Shown: positions 1 to 8,662, counted from the stretch's first letter. The stretch is DNA of 64,000 nucleotides from Hymenobacter gelipurpurascens (GCF_900187375.1 NZ_FYEW01000001.1:124001-188000); one strand, 5' to 3'. Notes: generated by a model not told the origin, from the letters alone. Translations and numbers: made by a program.

Positions 1-1
1 G

Positions 2-148
2 CAGTTCATTGTGGGGAGCGCCAACGTGTTCAACAAGTACCCTACGCTGTTCAACCCCCAACTCACGGAAACCGGCGGCGCCTGGGACCCCGTGCAGATG
101 GGCTCCAATGGTCGGTTTTACTTTGCTAAATTGCAGGCCCGTTTCTGA
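2..148 (+). CDS. C-terminal end of a TonB-dependent-receptor-like outer-membrane protein (partial)
   Basis: The frame is open from the window edge and encodes 48 residues ending FYFAKLQARF before a TGA stop. Alternating aromatic and polar residues with a terminal phenylalanine are typical of the last beta-strand of an outer-membrane barrel, and the NPQLTETGG stretch resembles the extracellular end of large TonB-linked receptors of Bacteroidota. Only the tail is visible, so substrate and family are inference. A hairpin terminator follows about 20 bp downstream. Confidence 0.5.
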   Translation, partial: QFIVGSANVFNKYPTLFNPQLTETGGAWDPVQMGSNGRFYFAKLQARF

Positions 149-168
149 TACTTGTTTAGTCAGGAGAT

Positions 169-214
169 GGAAGTCAGCTGTCGGTTTTCAAAACGGGCAG
201 CTGACTTCCTTTTT
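169..214 (+). terminator. Rho-independent terminator after the receptor gene
   Basis: A perfect 12-bp stem (GGAAGTCAGCTG / CAGCTGACTTCC) is followed by a run of five T. It lies directly behind the receptor stop codon and in the right orientation. Confidence 0.8.
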
Positions 215-222
215 CCCAGTAT

Positions 223-322
223 GTAGAGACGCATACGTGCATCTCAGGGTCTGAAATACTGGCCTAGAACACACTAGACGAATAACTCTGGTAACGGGAG
301 GCGCAAAATGTTGCGTCTTTAC
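223..322. repeat. Degenerate palindromic intergenic element
   Basis: The left end reads GTAGAGACGCATACGTGCATC. The right end, read on the other strand, begins AAAGACGCAACATTTTGCGCC, so the two form an imperfect inverted pair about 50 bp apart. A TAGGCC core lies between them. It resembles the other palindromic elements in this window but is more decayed. Confidence 0.4.
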
Positions 323-348
323 CCCTTTAAGCACTATTCTCACCTGAT

Positions 349-885
349 ATGAAAATCCGTTCCACTACCGTGCTGGGCGTGCGCCACAACGGCCAAATTG
401 CCCTCGGCGCCGATGGCCAGGCCACCATGGATAAGCACGTGGCCAAGAGCAACGTACGCAAGGTCCGTAAGCTGCAGGATGGCAAAGTAGTCACTGGCTT
501 TGCCGGCTCTACCGCCGATGCCTTTATGCTGCTCGATAAGTTTGAGGAGAAGCTCAACGGCTACGGCGGCCAGCTGCGCCGCGCTGCCATTGAACTGGCC
601 AAAGAGTGGCGCAAAGACCAGTACCTGCGCAAGCTGGAAGCCATGATGGTGGTAGCTGACAAAGACGAGCTGCTCATTATTGCGGGCACCGGCGACGTGC
701 TGGAGCCCGACTTCGATGTGGCCGCCATTGGCTCCGGCGCCATGTACGCCCAGGCTGCCGCGCTGGCCCTCAAGAAGCACGCGCCCCACCTCACGGCCCG
801 CCAGATGGTGGAAGATGCTCTACACATTGCCGCCGACATCTGCATCTACACCAACCACAACCTGATGATTGAAGAGCCCAGCTAG
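349..885 (+). CDS. hslV: HslV, peptidase subunit of the HslUV ATP-dependent protease
   Basis: A 178-residue Ntn-hydrolase, the normal length for HslV. After alignment with the E. coli protein (TTIVSVRRNG against TTVLGVRHNG) the catalytic threonine is Thr6, so this start leaves a five-residue propeptide (MKIRS) to be removed, not just Met. Hallmarks present: GADGQAT, GFAGSTADAF, AIGSGAMYAQAAA and the C-terminal DICIYTNH. HslV forms a double hexamer capped by the AAA+ unfoldase HslU and degrades unfolded cytosolic proteins. No hslU lies beside it; the next gene is an unrelated small protein. The TAG stop is inside a CTAGGCCAC motif. Confidence 0.95.
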   Translation: MKIRSTTVLGVRHNGQIALGADGQATMDKHVAKSNVRKVRKLQDGKVVTGFAGSTADAFMLLDKFEEKLNGYGGQLRRAAIELAKEWRKDQYLRKLEAMMVVADKDELLIIAGTGDVLEPDFDVAAIGSGAMYAQAAALALKKHAPHLTARQMVEDALHIAADICIYTNHNLMIEEPS

Positions 886-903
886 GCCACTCCTGTGCGT
901 CGC

Positions 904-1413
904 ATGACTGAAGACCTGATTTATTACAACTCGCGCAAGCGCCATGCTCTGTTAACCCTAGGCGGGTTGGCGTTTGTAGCCATGGGGGTGTTCATGATCG
1001 TGACCAAAGGCAACTGGGGCCTAGGATTGATAACCATTGCTTTCTTTGGCACTGGCGCTGCCATTGGCGCCAAGCAGTTTTTTGATACTCGACCGCGTCT
1101 GCAAATCACCGATGAAGGTATTCTGGACCGCACGTTGGGCGCAGGCCTGATTCTCTGGACTGACATCACCGATGCTTACGTGCGGTCTATCAACCACGAA
1201 TACTTTATCTGTCTGCAACTGCGTGATGAACAGGCCTACCTGAGTCGTTTGTCGCCGCTGAAGCGGAAGCTAGCGGGTGCTAACGAGGCGCTGGGCTTCA
1301 CGCCGCTTTCCATCAACCTGAGCGGTGTCGATCTTAACCCCGAGCAGCTGCTAGAGTATATTCTTAAACAGAGCGCAGCTGCGCAACTTTCCCCCAACAA
1401 ATTCACGGAGTAA
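904..1413 (+). CDS. STM3941-family small membrane protein
   Basis: About 169 residues. Two hydrophobic helices near the N-terminus (about residues 15-35 and 40-58) are followed by a soluble domain containing ITDEGILDRT...ILWTDITDAYV, a layout like the STM3941 family (PH-like domain of unknown role behind two membrane spans). The start was taken at ATG 904; an in-frame GTG at 895 is possible. It begins 18 bp after hslV and may be cotranscribed. No function is known. Confidence 0.7.
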   Translation: MTEDLIYYNSRKRHALLTLGGLAFVAMGVFMIVTKGNWGLGLITIAFFGTGAAIGAKQFFDTRPRLQITDEGILDRTLGAGLILWTDITDAYVRSINHEYFICLQLRDEQAYLSRLSPLKRKLAGANEALGFTPLSINLSGVDLNPEQLLEYILKQSAAAQLSPNKFTE

Positions 1414-1556
1414 GCCTGTCCTAGGCCTGTTTTTGTGAGCAACCCAGCCGTAATAGTACGCTATTCAGAATCTTCGATATAGCAAATGCGTATTGAACGA
1501 TTCCGGGCTGTAATTTGATTGTACACCGCACACCCATTACCATAGAACCCCAATCC

Positions 1557-2528
1557 ATGCAAATCACCAACTTCCTCAAGCACCACTACCGCCACTTCAA
1601 CGCCGCGGCGCTGATTGATGCCGCCGAAGGCTACAACAAGCACCTCGCCGATGGTGGCAAGATGATGATTACCCTCGCCGGCGCCATGAGCACCGCCGAA
1701 ATGGGCATCCAGCTGGCCGAGCTGATTCGCCAGGACAAGGTGCAAATCATCAGCTGCACGGGTGCCAACCTGGAAGAGGATATCTTCAACCTGGTCGCCC
1801 ACGACTTCTACGAGCGCGTGCCTAATTACCGCGACCTGACGCCCGCCGACGAGCAGGCCCTGTTGGAGCGCCACATGAACCGCGTAACCGATACCTGCAT
1901 TCCGGAAGAGGAGGCCATGCGCCGCCTGGAGCACTCGGTGCTCAAGTTCTGGGAGAAGGCCGACAAAGCCGGCGAGCAATACTTCCCTCACGAGTTCTTC
2001 TATCAGATCCTGAAATCAGGCGAGCTGGAGCAGTACTACCAGATTGACCCCAAGGATAGCTGGATGCTGGCCGCTGCTGAGAAAAACCTGCCGATCATCT
2101 GCCCCGGTTGGGAAGACTCCACGCTGGGCAACATCTTCGCGGGTCACGTTATCTCGGGTGACATCAAGAACGTGCACACCGTACGCACCGGCATCGAGTA
2201 CATGATTTACCTGGCCGACTGGTACACCCAGCAAGCCACTGATGCCAGCCCAGTAGGCTTCTTCCAAATTGGCGGCGGCATTGCCGGCGACTTCCCGATC
2301 TGCGTAGTACCGATGCTGCACCAGGACCTGGGCCGCACCAGCGTTCCACTGTGGGGCTACTTCTGCCAGATTTCGGATTCGACCACGTCGTATGGTTCGT
2401 ACTCCGGTGCCGTGCCGAACGAGAAAATCACCTGGGGCAAGCTAGGCCAGGATACGCCCAAGTTCATCATCGAGTCGGATGCTACCATTGTAGCGCCGTT
2501 GGTGTTTGCCATGGTGCTAGGCCAGTAA
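1557..2528 (+). CDS. Deoxyhypusine-synthase-family protein (probably polyamine metabolism)
   Basis: 323 residues from ATG 1557; an upstream in-frame TTG at 1515 would add 14 unlikely residues. The fold family uses NAD and transfers an aminobutyl group from spermidine through a lysine imine. The lysine is visible as Lys295 in ITWGKLG, matching the SWGKI site of eukaryotic deoxyhypusine synthase, and the NAD-binding blocks (GAMSTAEMG, SCTGANLEED, IGGGIAGDF) are intact. Bacteria lack eIF5A, the normal acceptor, so the substrate is probably a small polyamine; plant homospermidine synthase arose from this same family. A strong terminator follows. Confidence 0.88.
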   Translation: MQITNFLKHHYRHFNAAALIDAAEGYNKHLADGGKMMITLAGAMSTAEMGIQLAELIRQDKVQIISCTGANLEEDIFNLVAHDFYERVPNYRDLTPADEQALLERHMNRVTDTCIPEEEAMRRLEHSVLKFWEKADKAGEQYFPHEFFYQILKSGELEQYYQIDPKDSWMLAAAEKNLPIICPGWEDSTLGNIFAGHVISGDIKNVHTVRTGIEYMIYLADWYTQQATDASPVGFFQIGGGIAGDFPICVVPMLHQDLGRTSVPLWGYFCQISDSTTSYGSYSGAVPNEKITWGKLGQDTPKFIIESDATIVAPLVFAMVLGQ

Positions 2529-2551
2529 TTGCCGCCTGAAGCAATAACAAG

Positions 2552-2587
2552 AAAAGCCCGCCGCTGACTGTCAGCGGCGGGCTTTTT
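2552..2587 (+). terminator. Rho-independent terminator
   Basis: A 16-nt arm AAAAGCCCGCCGCTGA pairs across a 3-nt loop with its complement and ends in a T run. It serves the deoxyhypusine-synthase-like gene and, with A residues on the left, also the converging DUF3667 gene. Confidence 0.9.
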
Positions 2588-2648
2588 ATGTGTAATCAAC
2601 TGCCTTCTGAGTGAATAGTCTGGAACAAGCCTATTCTTTGTTTGCCAC

Positions 2649-3557
2649 TTAATGAGCCGGTGCGGGAGTCGATATAACTTTATGCTGGAGCCGTTGCTGC
2701 TGGTCTACCTCTTTTTTAATTGTGCTCAATTTCAACCCCACCCCAACCATGCCCAAGAGCATAGATGGTACGATGATGCCCAGCACAAACGGAAAAAAAC
2801 CTCGTATCAGACGACCTGCCAAGCTCAGGCCCGTATGCGCCAGCATGGAACCGTAGGCCCAGGTGGCGTAGCTCAAGCTTAGTAGCGACATTATATACCC
2901 CACTTTTGTGATGTAGACAGTACCGGAGTAAAAATAGGAGACGGGTAGGGAGAATAGAGTTATAGAGTTGCAAACCGCCGTGATGAATGCCGCAATAACA
3001 AGACACTCCGCATAGTTGTAGCCCCCACGGCGTAAAAAAAGCCGCGCAAACGCGGCTATCACCGGCACCAGTCCTACATACACCCAACTCATGTATTTGG
3101 CCACGAATTCAACGCCCGCCTTTTGTGCCTGCCATACGGCCTCTGGGATGGCAGGGTCGCGCGGCGGCAGCAGATCAACGTGTAGTGTTGAGGAAATAAA
3201 AGCGTAGATACCAGTCACCAGCAGCAGCAATGACAGCGGCGGGAAGTGGTACTTGCGCTGCCCAGCCAGATAGCTGCGGATGGTGGAGCCGGGGCGGGTA
3301 AGAATGTTCCAGATGGAGTAAAAAATGCCCTTGTCCACGTGCCAAACCGAGTGGGGAATGTCGTGGAGCATGTGGGCCATCGTGAGGCGGTGGGTATGGT
3401 GAGCGTCTTGCCCGCAGTGCCCGCAGAACTGCTTAGGCACTAGGGTGCCGCAGTTCAGGCAGGTGGCGGGGCCATGCTCGGGGGCGTGGCTCCCCGCTGC
3501 CCCGTGGCTGGATTGGGCTAGAGCGAGGTCGATAGCAAGGGTAGAGGTAGCTTCCAT
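2649..3557 (-). CDS. DUF3667-family membrane protein (copy 1)
   Basis: 302 residues from the ATG at 3557 (a TTG at 3566 is less likely). The N-terminal part has a zinc-ribbon pair, CLNCGTLVPKQFCGHCGQ, followed by the family signature HDIPHSVWHVDKGIFYSIWNILTRPGSTIRSYLAGQR. About four to five membrane helices follow. DUF3667 proteins are common in Bacteroidota; their role is unknown. A paralogue with the same layout lies at 4626-5450, with a lipoprotein gene between. Confidence 0.85.
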   Translation of the reverse strand: MEATSTLAIDLALAQSSHGAAGSHAPEHGPATCLNCGTLVPKQFCGHCGQDAHHTHRLTMAHMLHDIPHSVWHVDKGIFYSIWNILTRPGSTIRSYLAGQRKYHFPPLSLLLLVTGIYAFISSTLHVDLLPPRDPAIPEAVWQAQKAGVEFVAKYMSWVYVGLVPVIAAFARLFLRRGGYNYAECLVIAAFITAVCNSITLFSLPVSYFYSGTVYITKVGYIMSLLSLSYATWAYGSMLAHTGLSLAGRLIRGFFPFVLGIIVPSMLLGMVGVGLKLSTIKKEVDQQQRLQHKVISTPAPAH

Positions 3558-3611
3558 ATAAGTCAACGTGGATTTTTTGAAATAAAGGCACTTATTCTAG
3601 AAATAGCAAGC

Positions 3612-3649
3612 AAAAAGGCCTGTCACTGAATACTAGCGACGGGCTTTTA
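3612..3649. terminator. Imperfect hairpin terminator
   Basis: AAAAAGGCCTGTCACTGA and a G.U-tolerant complement ending GACGGGCTTTTA form a stem with A/T-rich flanks. It lies downstream of the minus-strand lipoprotein gene and upstream of DUF3667 copy 1. Confidence 0.55.
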
Positions 3650-3727
3650 TTTCTATAGTATAGGTCAAGAAGCCAACTTATTTTTTCTCCTTAAGCTTTA
3701 GGCAACCTAACTTAGTAAACTGACCTT

Positions 3728-4492
3728 CTACATCCCCGACGTATTCAACCACAAGTTCAACCCTGGCGTGGCGGCGTTGGCGCGCTTTACGTAGGCCTGT
3801 ATGCGCTCAGGAGAGCCGGAGTAATTGGCTAGCAACAGCAACGCACGCGCACCCGCGGACACCTGCGGCGGCTCTGGTAGGCCATTAGCGGCAATAGTAA
3901 ACTGCGAGTATACGCCCGGCGTCAGAGTGGTTGGCGTGGCGCTGAGGCGTTGCAGAGAGTCGCGGAGGACTTCTACGGATGCCTGGCTTTGCGGCAGCAT
4001 AGTGGTAGCGTAGCCCCACACGATATTTTTGGGCATAAAGCGTAGCTCCGGCAGCGTCACGTTTACTACGCTGGGGTCGTTGGTGGTGAGGCGCAGGAAA
4101 GCACTCTGAATTTCCAGGGTGCCGGTGGTGCTGCGGGTGCCGGCCTGCAGGCGTAAGGGGTAAGTACCCGCGGCTAACTCCGAAATATCAATACTGGAGC
4201 GCGCCGGCCCGATAGACGTCAGGCAAATGCCCGTCGGGGCCGCAACTCCAGAAAAAGCAAAGCTCAGGTTCTTGTCGGCCCGCTCGTAGCTAGTGCCTAG
4301 GCAATAATTAGAGCACGGGTATTGGCCCTTGTCCTGAAAGTTGAGAAAGAGCTTGCGTGCCTGCCCCTCACGGCTTTCCAACGCTTGCATCTGAATAGGA
4401 CCCGCGAAACTATCCGCCGGCTCGGGGGTAATGTCGGAATCGCAGCTGCTGAGCAGCCCAACAGATAGCAGGGCAACGTAAAGAAAACGCAT
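3728..4492 (-). CDS. Putative lipoprotein of unknown function
   Basis: 254 residues from the ATG at 4492; upstream in-frame codons would bury the signal sequence. MRFLYVALLSVGLLSSC is a lipoprotein signal peptide with lipobox LLSSC and a following D-S-D, an acidic stretch often seen on surface-exported Bacteroidota lipoproteins. The mature part is rich in beta-type sequence and has no motif I recognise. It sits between two DUF3667 paralogues on the same strand, which suggests but does not prove a shared role. Confidence 0.7.
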   Translation of the reverse strand: MRFLYVALLSVGLLSSCDSDITPEPADSFAGPIQMQALESREGQARKLFLNFQDKGQYPCSNYCLGTSYERADKNLSFAFSGVAAPTGICLTSIGPARSSIDISELAAGTYPLRLQAGTRSTTGTLEIQSAFLRLTTNDPSVVNVTLPELRFMPKNIVWGYATTMLPQSQASVEVLRDSLQRLSATPTTLTPGVYSQFTIAANGLPEPPQVSAGARALLLLANYSGSPERIQAYVKRANAATPGLNLWLNTSGM

Positions 4493-4625
4493 AAGGTAAC
4501 GGAGTAAATGAGGTGAGAACCTGCTAGCAAGCACAAGCCAGCTGTTTTTTGAGAGGAGCCTCTAACCCCAAAAAGAGTTGCAAGCGCTGCTTATGTAGTG
4601 CCTTACTCCATAAAGCGTGAGTGGC

Positions 4626-5450
4626 CTAGCGTTGCCAATAGACGCTCAACTGCTGCCAATTGACGGCTACCAACAGGCCTACAGCCGAGAGTAGCGTAAG
4701 CAGGTAAGCTCCTGCCGCCGTAGCAAACCCCCGCAGCCATTGGCCGGCCTTGGTGAGGCCGGTGCCCTGCAGCAGGCTGGCATACGCCCACGTTTGATAC
4801 ACGAATGTGAGAAGCAAAACGCCGCTCATCAGTTGCTGCCCGCTCCGGGTACCGTTCAGGACGTACAAGGCCGGCAGCGCCAGCAACGAAAAGAAATGGA
4901 AAGTGCCCGTAACGTACGTTGTTACGGTGAGGCATTCGGCGTAATTGAAGCCGCCCCGGCGCAGAAACAGCCGGGCCACCAGCGCCGCTAAGGGCAGCAG
5001 CGCCACCGTAAACCAGTTGATATATTTCGAGAAGAACTGTAGGAAGCGTTCCTGCATGGCTTGTATGGCCGCTGGCACGCTGGGGTCGTGTGCGTTGTAT
5101 GGGCGCAGGTGCAGAGTTACATAGCTGAACGTGATAAGCCCCGTGATGAGAAGCAGGTAGGTTAGCGGTGGGAAAAACGGAGCCCGCTGGCCCGCCAGAT
5201 ACCGCTGCAGCGTAGGGCCGGGGCGCCGTAGCATCTGGCCTAGCGTGTACGGCAAGCCTTTATCTACGTGCCAAATGGAGTGCGGAATATCGTGAAGCCA
5301 GTGCGCCAGCGTGATGCGATGAGTGGCGGCCGACTGCCCACAGTGTGAGCAGAACTTATCGTGTAGCGGCGTGCCGCAGCTCAGACAGGTCGGGTGGCCT
5401 ACGTGAGACGATGAACTGAAAGGAGCGGAGGGCTGCACAAGTGTTTCCAT
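4626..5450 (-). CDS. DUF3667-family membrane protein (copy 2)
   Basis: 274 residues from METLVQPS at 5450; earlier in-frame codons give no plausible start. Zinc-ribbon CLSCGTPLHDKFCSHCGQ and signature HDIPHSIWHVDKGLPYTLGQMLRRPGPTLQRYLAGQR parallel copy 1, followed by several membrane helices. The stop codon TAG is supplied by a GTGGCCTAG motif on the plus strand. Function unknown; the pair look like diverged tandem duplicates. Confidence 0.85.
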   Translation of the reverse strand: METLVQPSAPFSSSSHVGHPTCLSCGTPLHDKFCSHCGQSAATHRITLAHWLHDIPHSIWHVDKGLPYTLGQMLRRPGPTLQRYLAGQRAPFFPPLTYLLLITGLITFSYVTLHLRPYNAHDPSVPAAIQAMQERFLQFFSKYINWFTVALLPLAALVARLFLRRGGFNYAECLTVTTYVTGTFHFFSLLALPALYVLNGTRSGQQLMSGVLLLTFVYQTWAYASLLQGTGLTKAGQWLRGFATAAGAYLLTLLSAVGLLVAVNWQQLSVYWQR

Positions 5451-5573
5451 AGAGTAAAGCCAGGTCAAGCAATTGCTCAGGAAATATACCTTAAAAACGA
5501 TATGTATAGGACTGTTTGCCAATCAGTCACTTAGCCTACCGGCAAGATGGCTAGGCCTATCTGCGTCAGCAAA

Positions 5574-5609
5574 AAAAAGCCCCCACCTACTTACAGGTGG
5601 GGGCTTTTT
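5574..5609. terminator. Bidirectional terminator hairpin
   Basis: A perfect 15-bp stem (AAAAAGCCCCCACCT and complement) with a 6-nt loop, an A run on one side and a T run on the other. It ends the minus-strand OmpA gene. Confidence 0.9.
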
Positions 5610-5626
5610 CTGAAGGAAGGGAAGAA

Positions 5627-7015
5627 TTACTTCTTCGTCACGCGCACGTCTACGCGGCGGTTCTGGGCGCGGCCTTCGGGCGTATCGTTAGAGGCAATGG
5701 GGTGCTCCTGACCGTACCCTTCCGCAGTCACGCGGCCGGCGTCGATGCCATTGTTCAGCACCGCTTTGCGAGCCGCATTGGCGCGGTCGGCGCTCAGGGT
5801 CAGGTTCATATCGGCTTTGCCTTTGTTATCGGTGTAGCCGCCCAGCTTTACAGCTGCGTTCGGGAAAGCCTTCAGGATAGCCGCCAGATTCTTCAGCTGC
5901 GCCTGCGACTCCGCCGTGAGCGTCGACTTGCCCGTGTTGAAGTACACACGGTCCAGGCTCATCCAGCCCTGCGTTTTATCGGTGCTGACGGTCTGGTTGG
6001 CGTCATTGAGGAAGTTGTACAGCCTCGACTCGAAGGAGTTGCTGCCCACGTTCAAAGTCGTGCCATCAGAAAGCTTGATGGCCGTGTTGGCGCCCGTATC
6101 ATAAATATAGTTGCCGCTGGCCTCGTCGTAGCTGCCAACAGGAGCGGTAGCCACCGGCGCCACGGCTGCTGACGTGGTGGTGTCAGTCATGGTGGTTTCG
6201 GTGGTCGTGGCCGTGGTAGTATCAGCGTCTTTATTGCAGCCGCGCATGAAGTAGAACAGCGCTGCCAGCACGGCTAGCAATAGCAGCAACCAAGGCCAGC
6301 GGCTGGGGGTAGCAGCAGCTGTTTCTACGTCGCGGGCAGTATCCCGAACGGCGTCGCCGGTGCGGTGCGCAGCGGCCGAAACCGTATTGCCTACCGTGTT
6401 TGCCGTGGCACTGGCTGCATTGCCAACCCCTGTGGCAGCAGCTCCCAGGCCTAGGCCAGATAGCACAGAGCCCAGGCCGCCTGGCAGGTTGCCTAGGGCG
6501 CCCATGATGCTGCCGCGCTGACTACCGAGGTAGTTGTTGAAGCCGTTGGCATCCAGATTATTATCGGCGACGTGCTTGCCGAGTAGGCCTAACACCACCG
6601 GCACGGCCATGTGCAGGAGGCTGCTGGTGGTAGAAGTGCGCACGCCTGCCTGCTGGCTTACGCCTTCCACTGCAGTCGTGTAATGATTACCAAATACGGA
6701 ACGAAGCAGCTCGGTGCCTTTATTCAGGAGGCCGCCATCAGCAGCCGGGGAGGTGCTGTTTACATTCATGCCGCCCAGCAGGCTGCTCAGGTTGCCCAAA
6801 ATACCGCTGCTGTGTGCCTGGTTAGCCATTCCAAACAGCTCAGATGAGCCACCGGGCTGCTGCGAACGGGCAAACAGACCACCCAGTACCAGTGGTATGA
6901 TGCTCCGCAGAGCGGTACCGATGCTGCTTTCGTTTTCACCCAACGTGGTGCTGGCCTGGCGCACGGTGTCGCCGCTGAAGTAGTTCTGCGCAAGTTCTAT
7001 TAGGTTCTGACTCAT
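5627..7015 (-). CDS. DUF937-OmpA fusion envelope protein
   Basis: 462 residues. The N-terminal part (about 1-200) is a glycine-rich DUF937 domain beginning MSQNLIELAQNYF. A single membrane helix (WPWLLLLLAVLAALFYF, near residue 250) leads to a threonine-rich linker and a C-terminal OmpA domain with FNTGKSTLTAESQAQL and GYTDNKGKADMNLTLSADRA, the loop that binds diaminopimelate in peptidoglycan. The likely role is anchoring to the cell wall from the inner membrane. It is a single-gene unit between two terminators. Confidence 0.88.
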   Translation of the reverse strand: MSQNLIELAQNYFSGDTVRQASTTLGENESSIGTALRSIIPLVLGGLFARSQQPGGSSELFGMANQAHSSGILGNLSSLLGGMNVNSTSPAADGGLLNKGTELLRSVFGNHYTTAVEGVSQQAGVRTSTTSSLLHMAVPVVLGLLGKHVADNNLDANGFNNYLGSQRGSIMGALGNLPGGLGSVLSGLGLGAAATGVGNAASATANTVGNTVSAAAHRTGDAVRDTARDVETAAATPSRWPWLLLLLAVLAALFYFMRGCNKDADTTTATTTETTMTDTTTSAAVAPVATAPVGSYDEASGNYIYDTGANTAIKLSDGTTLNVGSNSFESRLYNFLNDANQTVSTDKTQGWMSLDRVYFNTGKSTLTAESQAQLKNLAAILKAFPNAAVKLGGYTDNKGKADMNLTLSADRANAARKAVLNNGIDAGRVTAEGYGQEHPIASNDTPEGRAQNRRVDVRVTKK

Positions 7016-7140
7016 GGACTTTGGGAGTAAAAGGATGAGAATATAGCCGCATACGCAACCATGGTGCTTAAGTCTAAATTATATGGATATTTCTATGTTA
7101 AACGCTGCCATTGCTGGTTTGAATTCGTGCTGATGCAGCC

Positions 7141-7174
7141 AAAAAAAGCCCGCCGCTATATCCTGCGGCGGGCT
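7141..7174 (-). terminator. Terminator downstream of the PLP-lyase pseudogene
   Basis: The stem AGCCCGCCGC / GCGGCGGGCT has an 8-nt loop and seven A on its left, which read as a T run on the minus strand. It lies about 50 bp beyond the pseudogene stop. Confidence 0.75.
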
Positions 7175-7224
7175 GTGCTACATAACGTACTGTAGTGAAG
7201 CGGAAGCTCCTGGTTTGCTTCTCT

Positions 7225-8521
7225 CTAGGCCAGTTCCGCCACCCGAACCTCTTTCGGAATTCCTACCGCTTCAAACGCCTGGCTCAGATCCAGCATCAGA
7301 TCCTGCGGATCTTCAACCCCAATACTCAGGCGCACCATTTGGCTGGTAATACCCATTTGTAGCTGGTCGGCGGGGGTAATGTCGGAGTGGGTCATTGTGG
7401 CAGGGTGCTCGGCCAGGCTCTCGGTGCCGCCCAGGCTTACGGCCAACTTGATGAGGCGTAGGGCGTTGAGGAAGTGGAAGGCCTCGGCCTCACCACCCCG
7501 GATATCAAAGGAAATCATGGAGCCGGGCGAGAGGCAATGGCGGCGGTAAATGTCCTGCTGCACGGGGCAGTGCTCCAGGTGCGTGAGGTAGTACGTGCGC
7601 TCCACGAGCGGATGCTCCCGCAGCCAGTCGGCAATAACCTGGGCTGAGGCGGCGGCGCGCTCCATGCGTAGCTTGAGGGTTTCGAGGCTGCGCATGAGCA
7701 TCCAGCCGGTGTTGGGGTCGCACATGGTGCCCATAAAGGTGCGCATGGCTTTAATTTCCTTCATCAGGGCCTTGCTGCTGAGGGCCGCGCCCGCAATCAA
7801 ATCGGAGTGGCCACCCAGGAATTTGGTAGCCGAGTACAGCACCACATCGGCGCCGTGCTTGAGCGGATGCTGGAAAACAGGACCCAGGAAGGTGTTGTCC
7901 ACCACCAGGCGTACGGGCTTGTCGGGGGTGGCATACTGGCGGGCCAGGGCGGCGCAGGCTTCCAGATCTACGAGGTGGTTGGTAGGGTTGGCGGGCGTCT
8001 CCACAAAAATCATGGCCAGGCGGCCAGCTCCTCAGGCGTGGCGGTGGGCAGGAAGCCCTGGGCCTCAATGCCAAACTTGCGCAGCACGTTTTTCAGGAAA
8101 AAATCGGAGCCGCCGTACACGGGTTCGGAGTGCAGCACCACGTCGCCGGGCTGCAGCAGGGCCAGCAGGGTGGTGCTGATGGCCGCCATGCCGCTGGCGA
8201 AGCTGGCCGCTTCCTCGGCGCCGTCCCAGAGGGTGAGGCGGTGCTCCAGAATTTCGAGGCTGGGGTTGTTGAGGCGGGAATAAAGAGGCGGGAATAAATC
8301 AGGCCCATTTCCTCATCTGGGCCCTGCTGGCGCAGTCCGTAGGCCAGTTCGAAAAAGGCTTTGCCCTCTTCGGCATTCTTAAACACGAAGGTGGAAGTCT
8401 GAAAAATGGGCGGCTTGATGGCGCCTTCGCTCCAGGCAGGCGTGTAGCCGTAGCTCATCATTAGGCTCTCGGGGTGGAGGCGCTGCCCGTTTATACAGGC
8501 ATGGTCTTGAGGGTTAGTCAT
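7225..8521 (-). pseudogene. Broken cystathionine gamma-synthase / methionine gamma-lyase family gene
   Basis: The start is ATG 8521. The product is recognisable in three frames: residues from MTNPQDHACINGQ to GLIYSRL; then a region reading SDFFLKNVLRKFGIEAQGFLP; then MIFVETPANPTNHLVDLEA to the end, including the PLP lysine in SATKFLGGHSD. Two lesions separate them. A perfect 14-bp tandem duplication (GAGGCGGGAATAAA at 8271-8284 and 8285-8298) shifts the first frame. Near 8020-8050 a second indel shifts again, apparently a deletion of 3n+1 bases between short CTGGCC repeats. The frame is not restored, so no full enzyme is made unless these are sequence errors. The family cleaves or forms C-S bonds in methionine/cysteine metabolism. 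Confidence 0.88.
8271..8298. repeat. 14-bp perfect tandem duplication inactivating the PLP-lyase gene
   Basis: GAGGCGGGAATAAA occurs twice with no spacer. Removing one copy restores IYSRLNNPSLEILEHR, the expected family sequence, on the minus strand. Confidence 0.95.
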
Positions 8522-8559
8522 GACGGGAAAGGTTGGGTGGGTGGGAAAATTGGGTTCTG

Positions 8560-8567
8560 CGAAGGTA
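8560..8567 (-). promoter_or_regulatory. Possible -7 box for the PLP-lyase gene
   Basis: On the minus strand the sequence is TACCTTCG, close to the Bacteroidota TAnnTTTG box, about 40 bp before the start at 8521. No clear -33 element was seen. Confidence 0.35.
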
Positions 8568-8625
8568 GCTTTTCCCGGCAAGTAGCTACTCGCAACTGAA
8601 AAGGCCACCGCAACCCAGAGCCGCT

Positions 8626-8633
8626 TACCTTCG
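8626..8633 (+). promoter_or_regulatory. Possible -7 box for the 8663 gene
   Basis: TACCTTCG lies 30 bp upstream of ATG 8663, facing away from the lyase promoter; the two would form a divergent promoter pair. Confidence 0.35.
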
Positions 8634-8662
8634 TCCCGACATCATCCTAGCTGCCCCTTGCC

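Noticed and set aside
5597-6172. Open frame of about 190 codons opposite the OmpA-type gene
   Set aside because: Antisense to the conserved OmpA domain, and no domain is recognisable in it.
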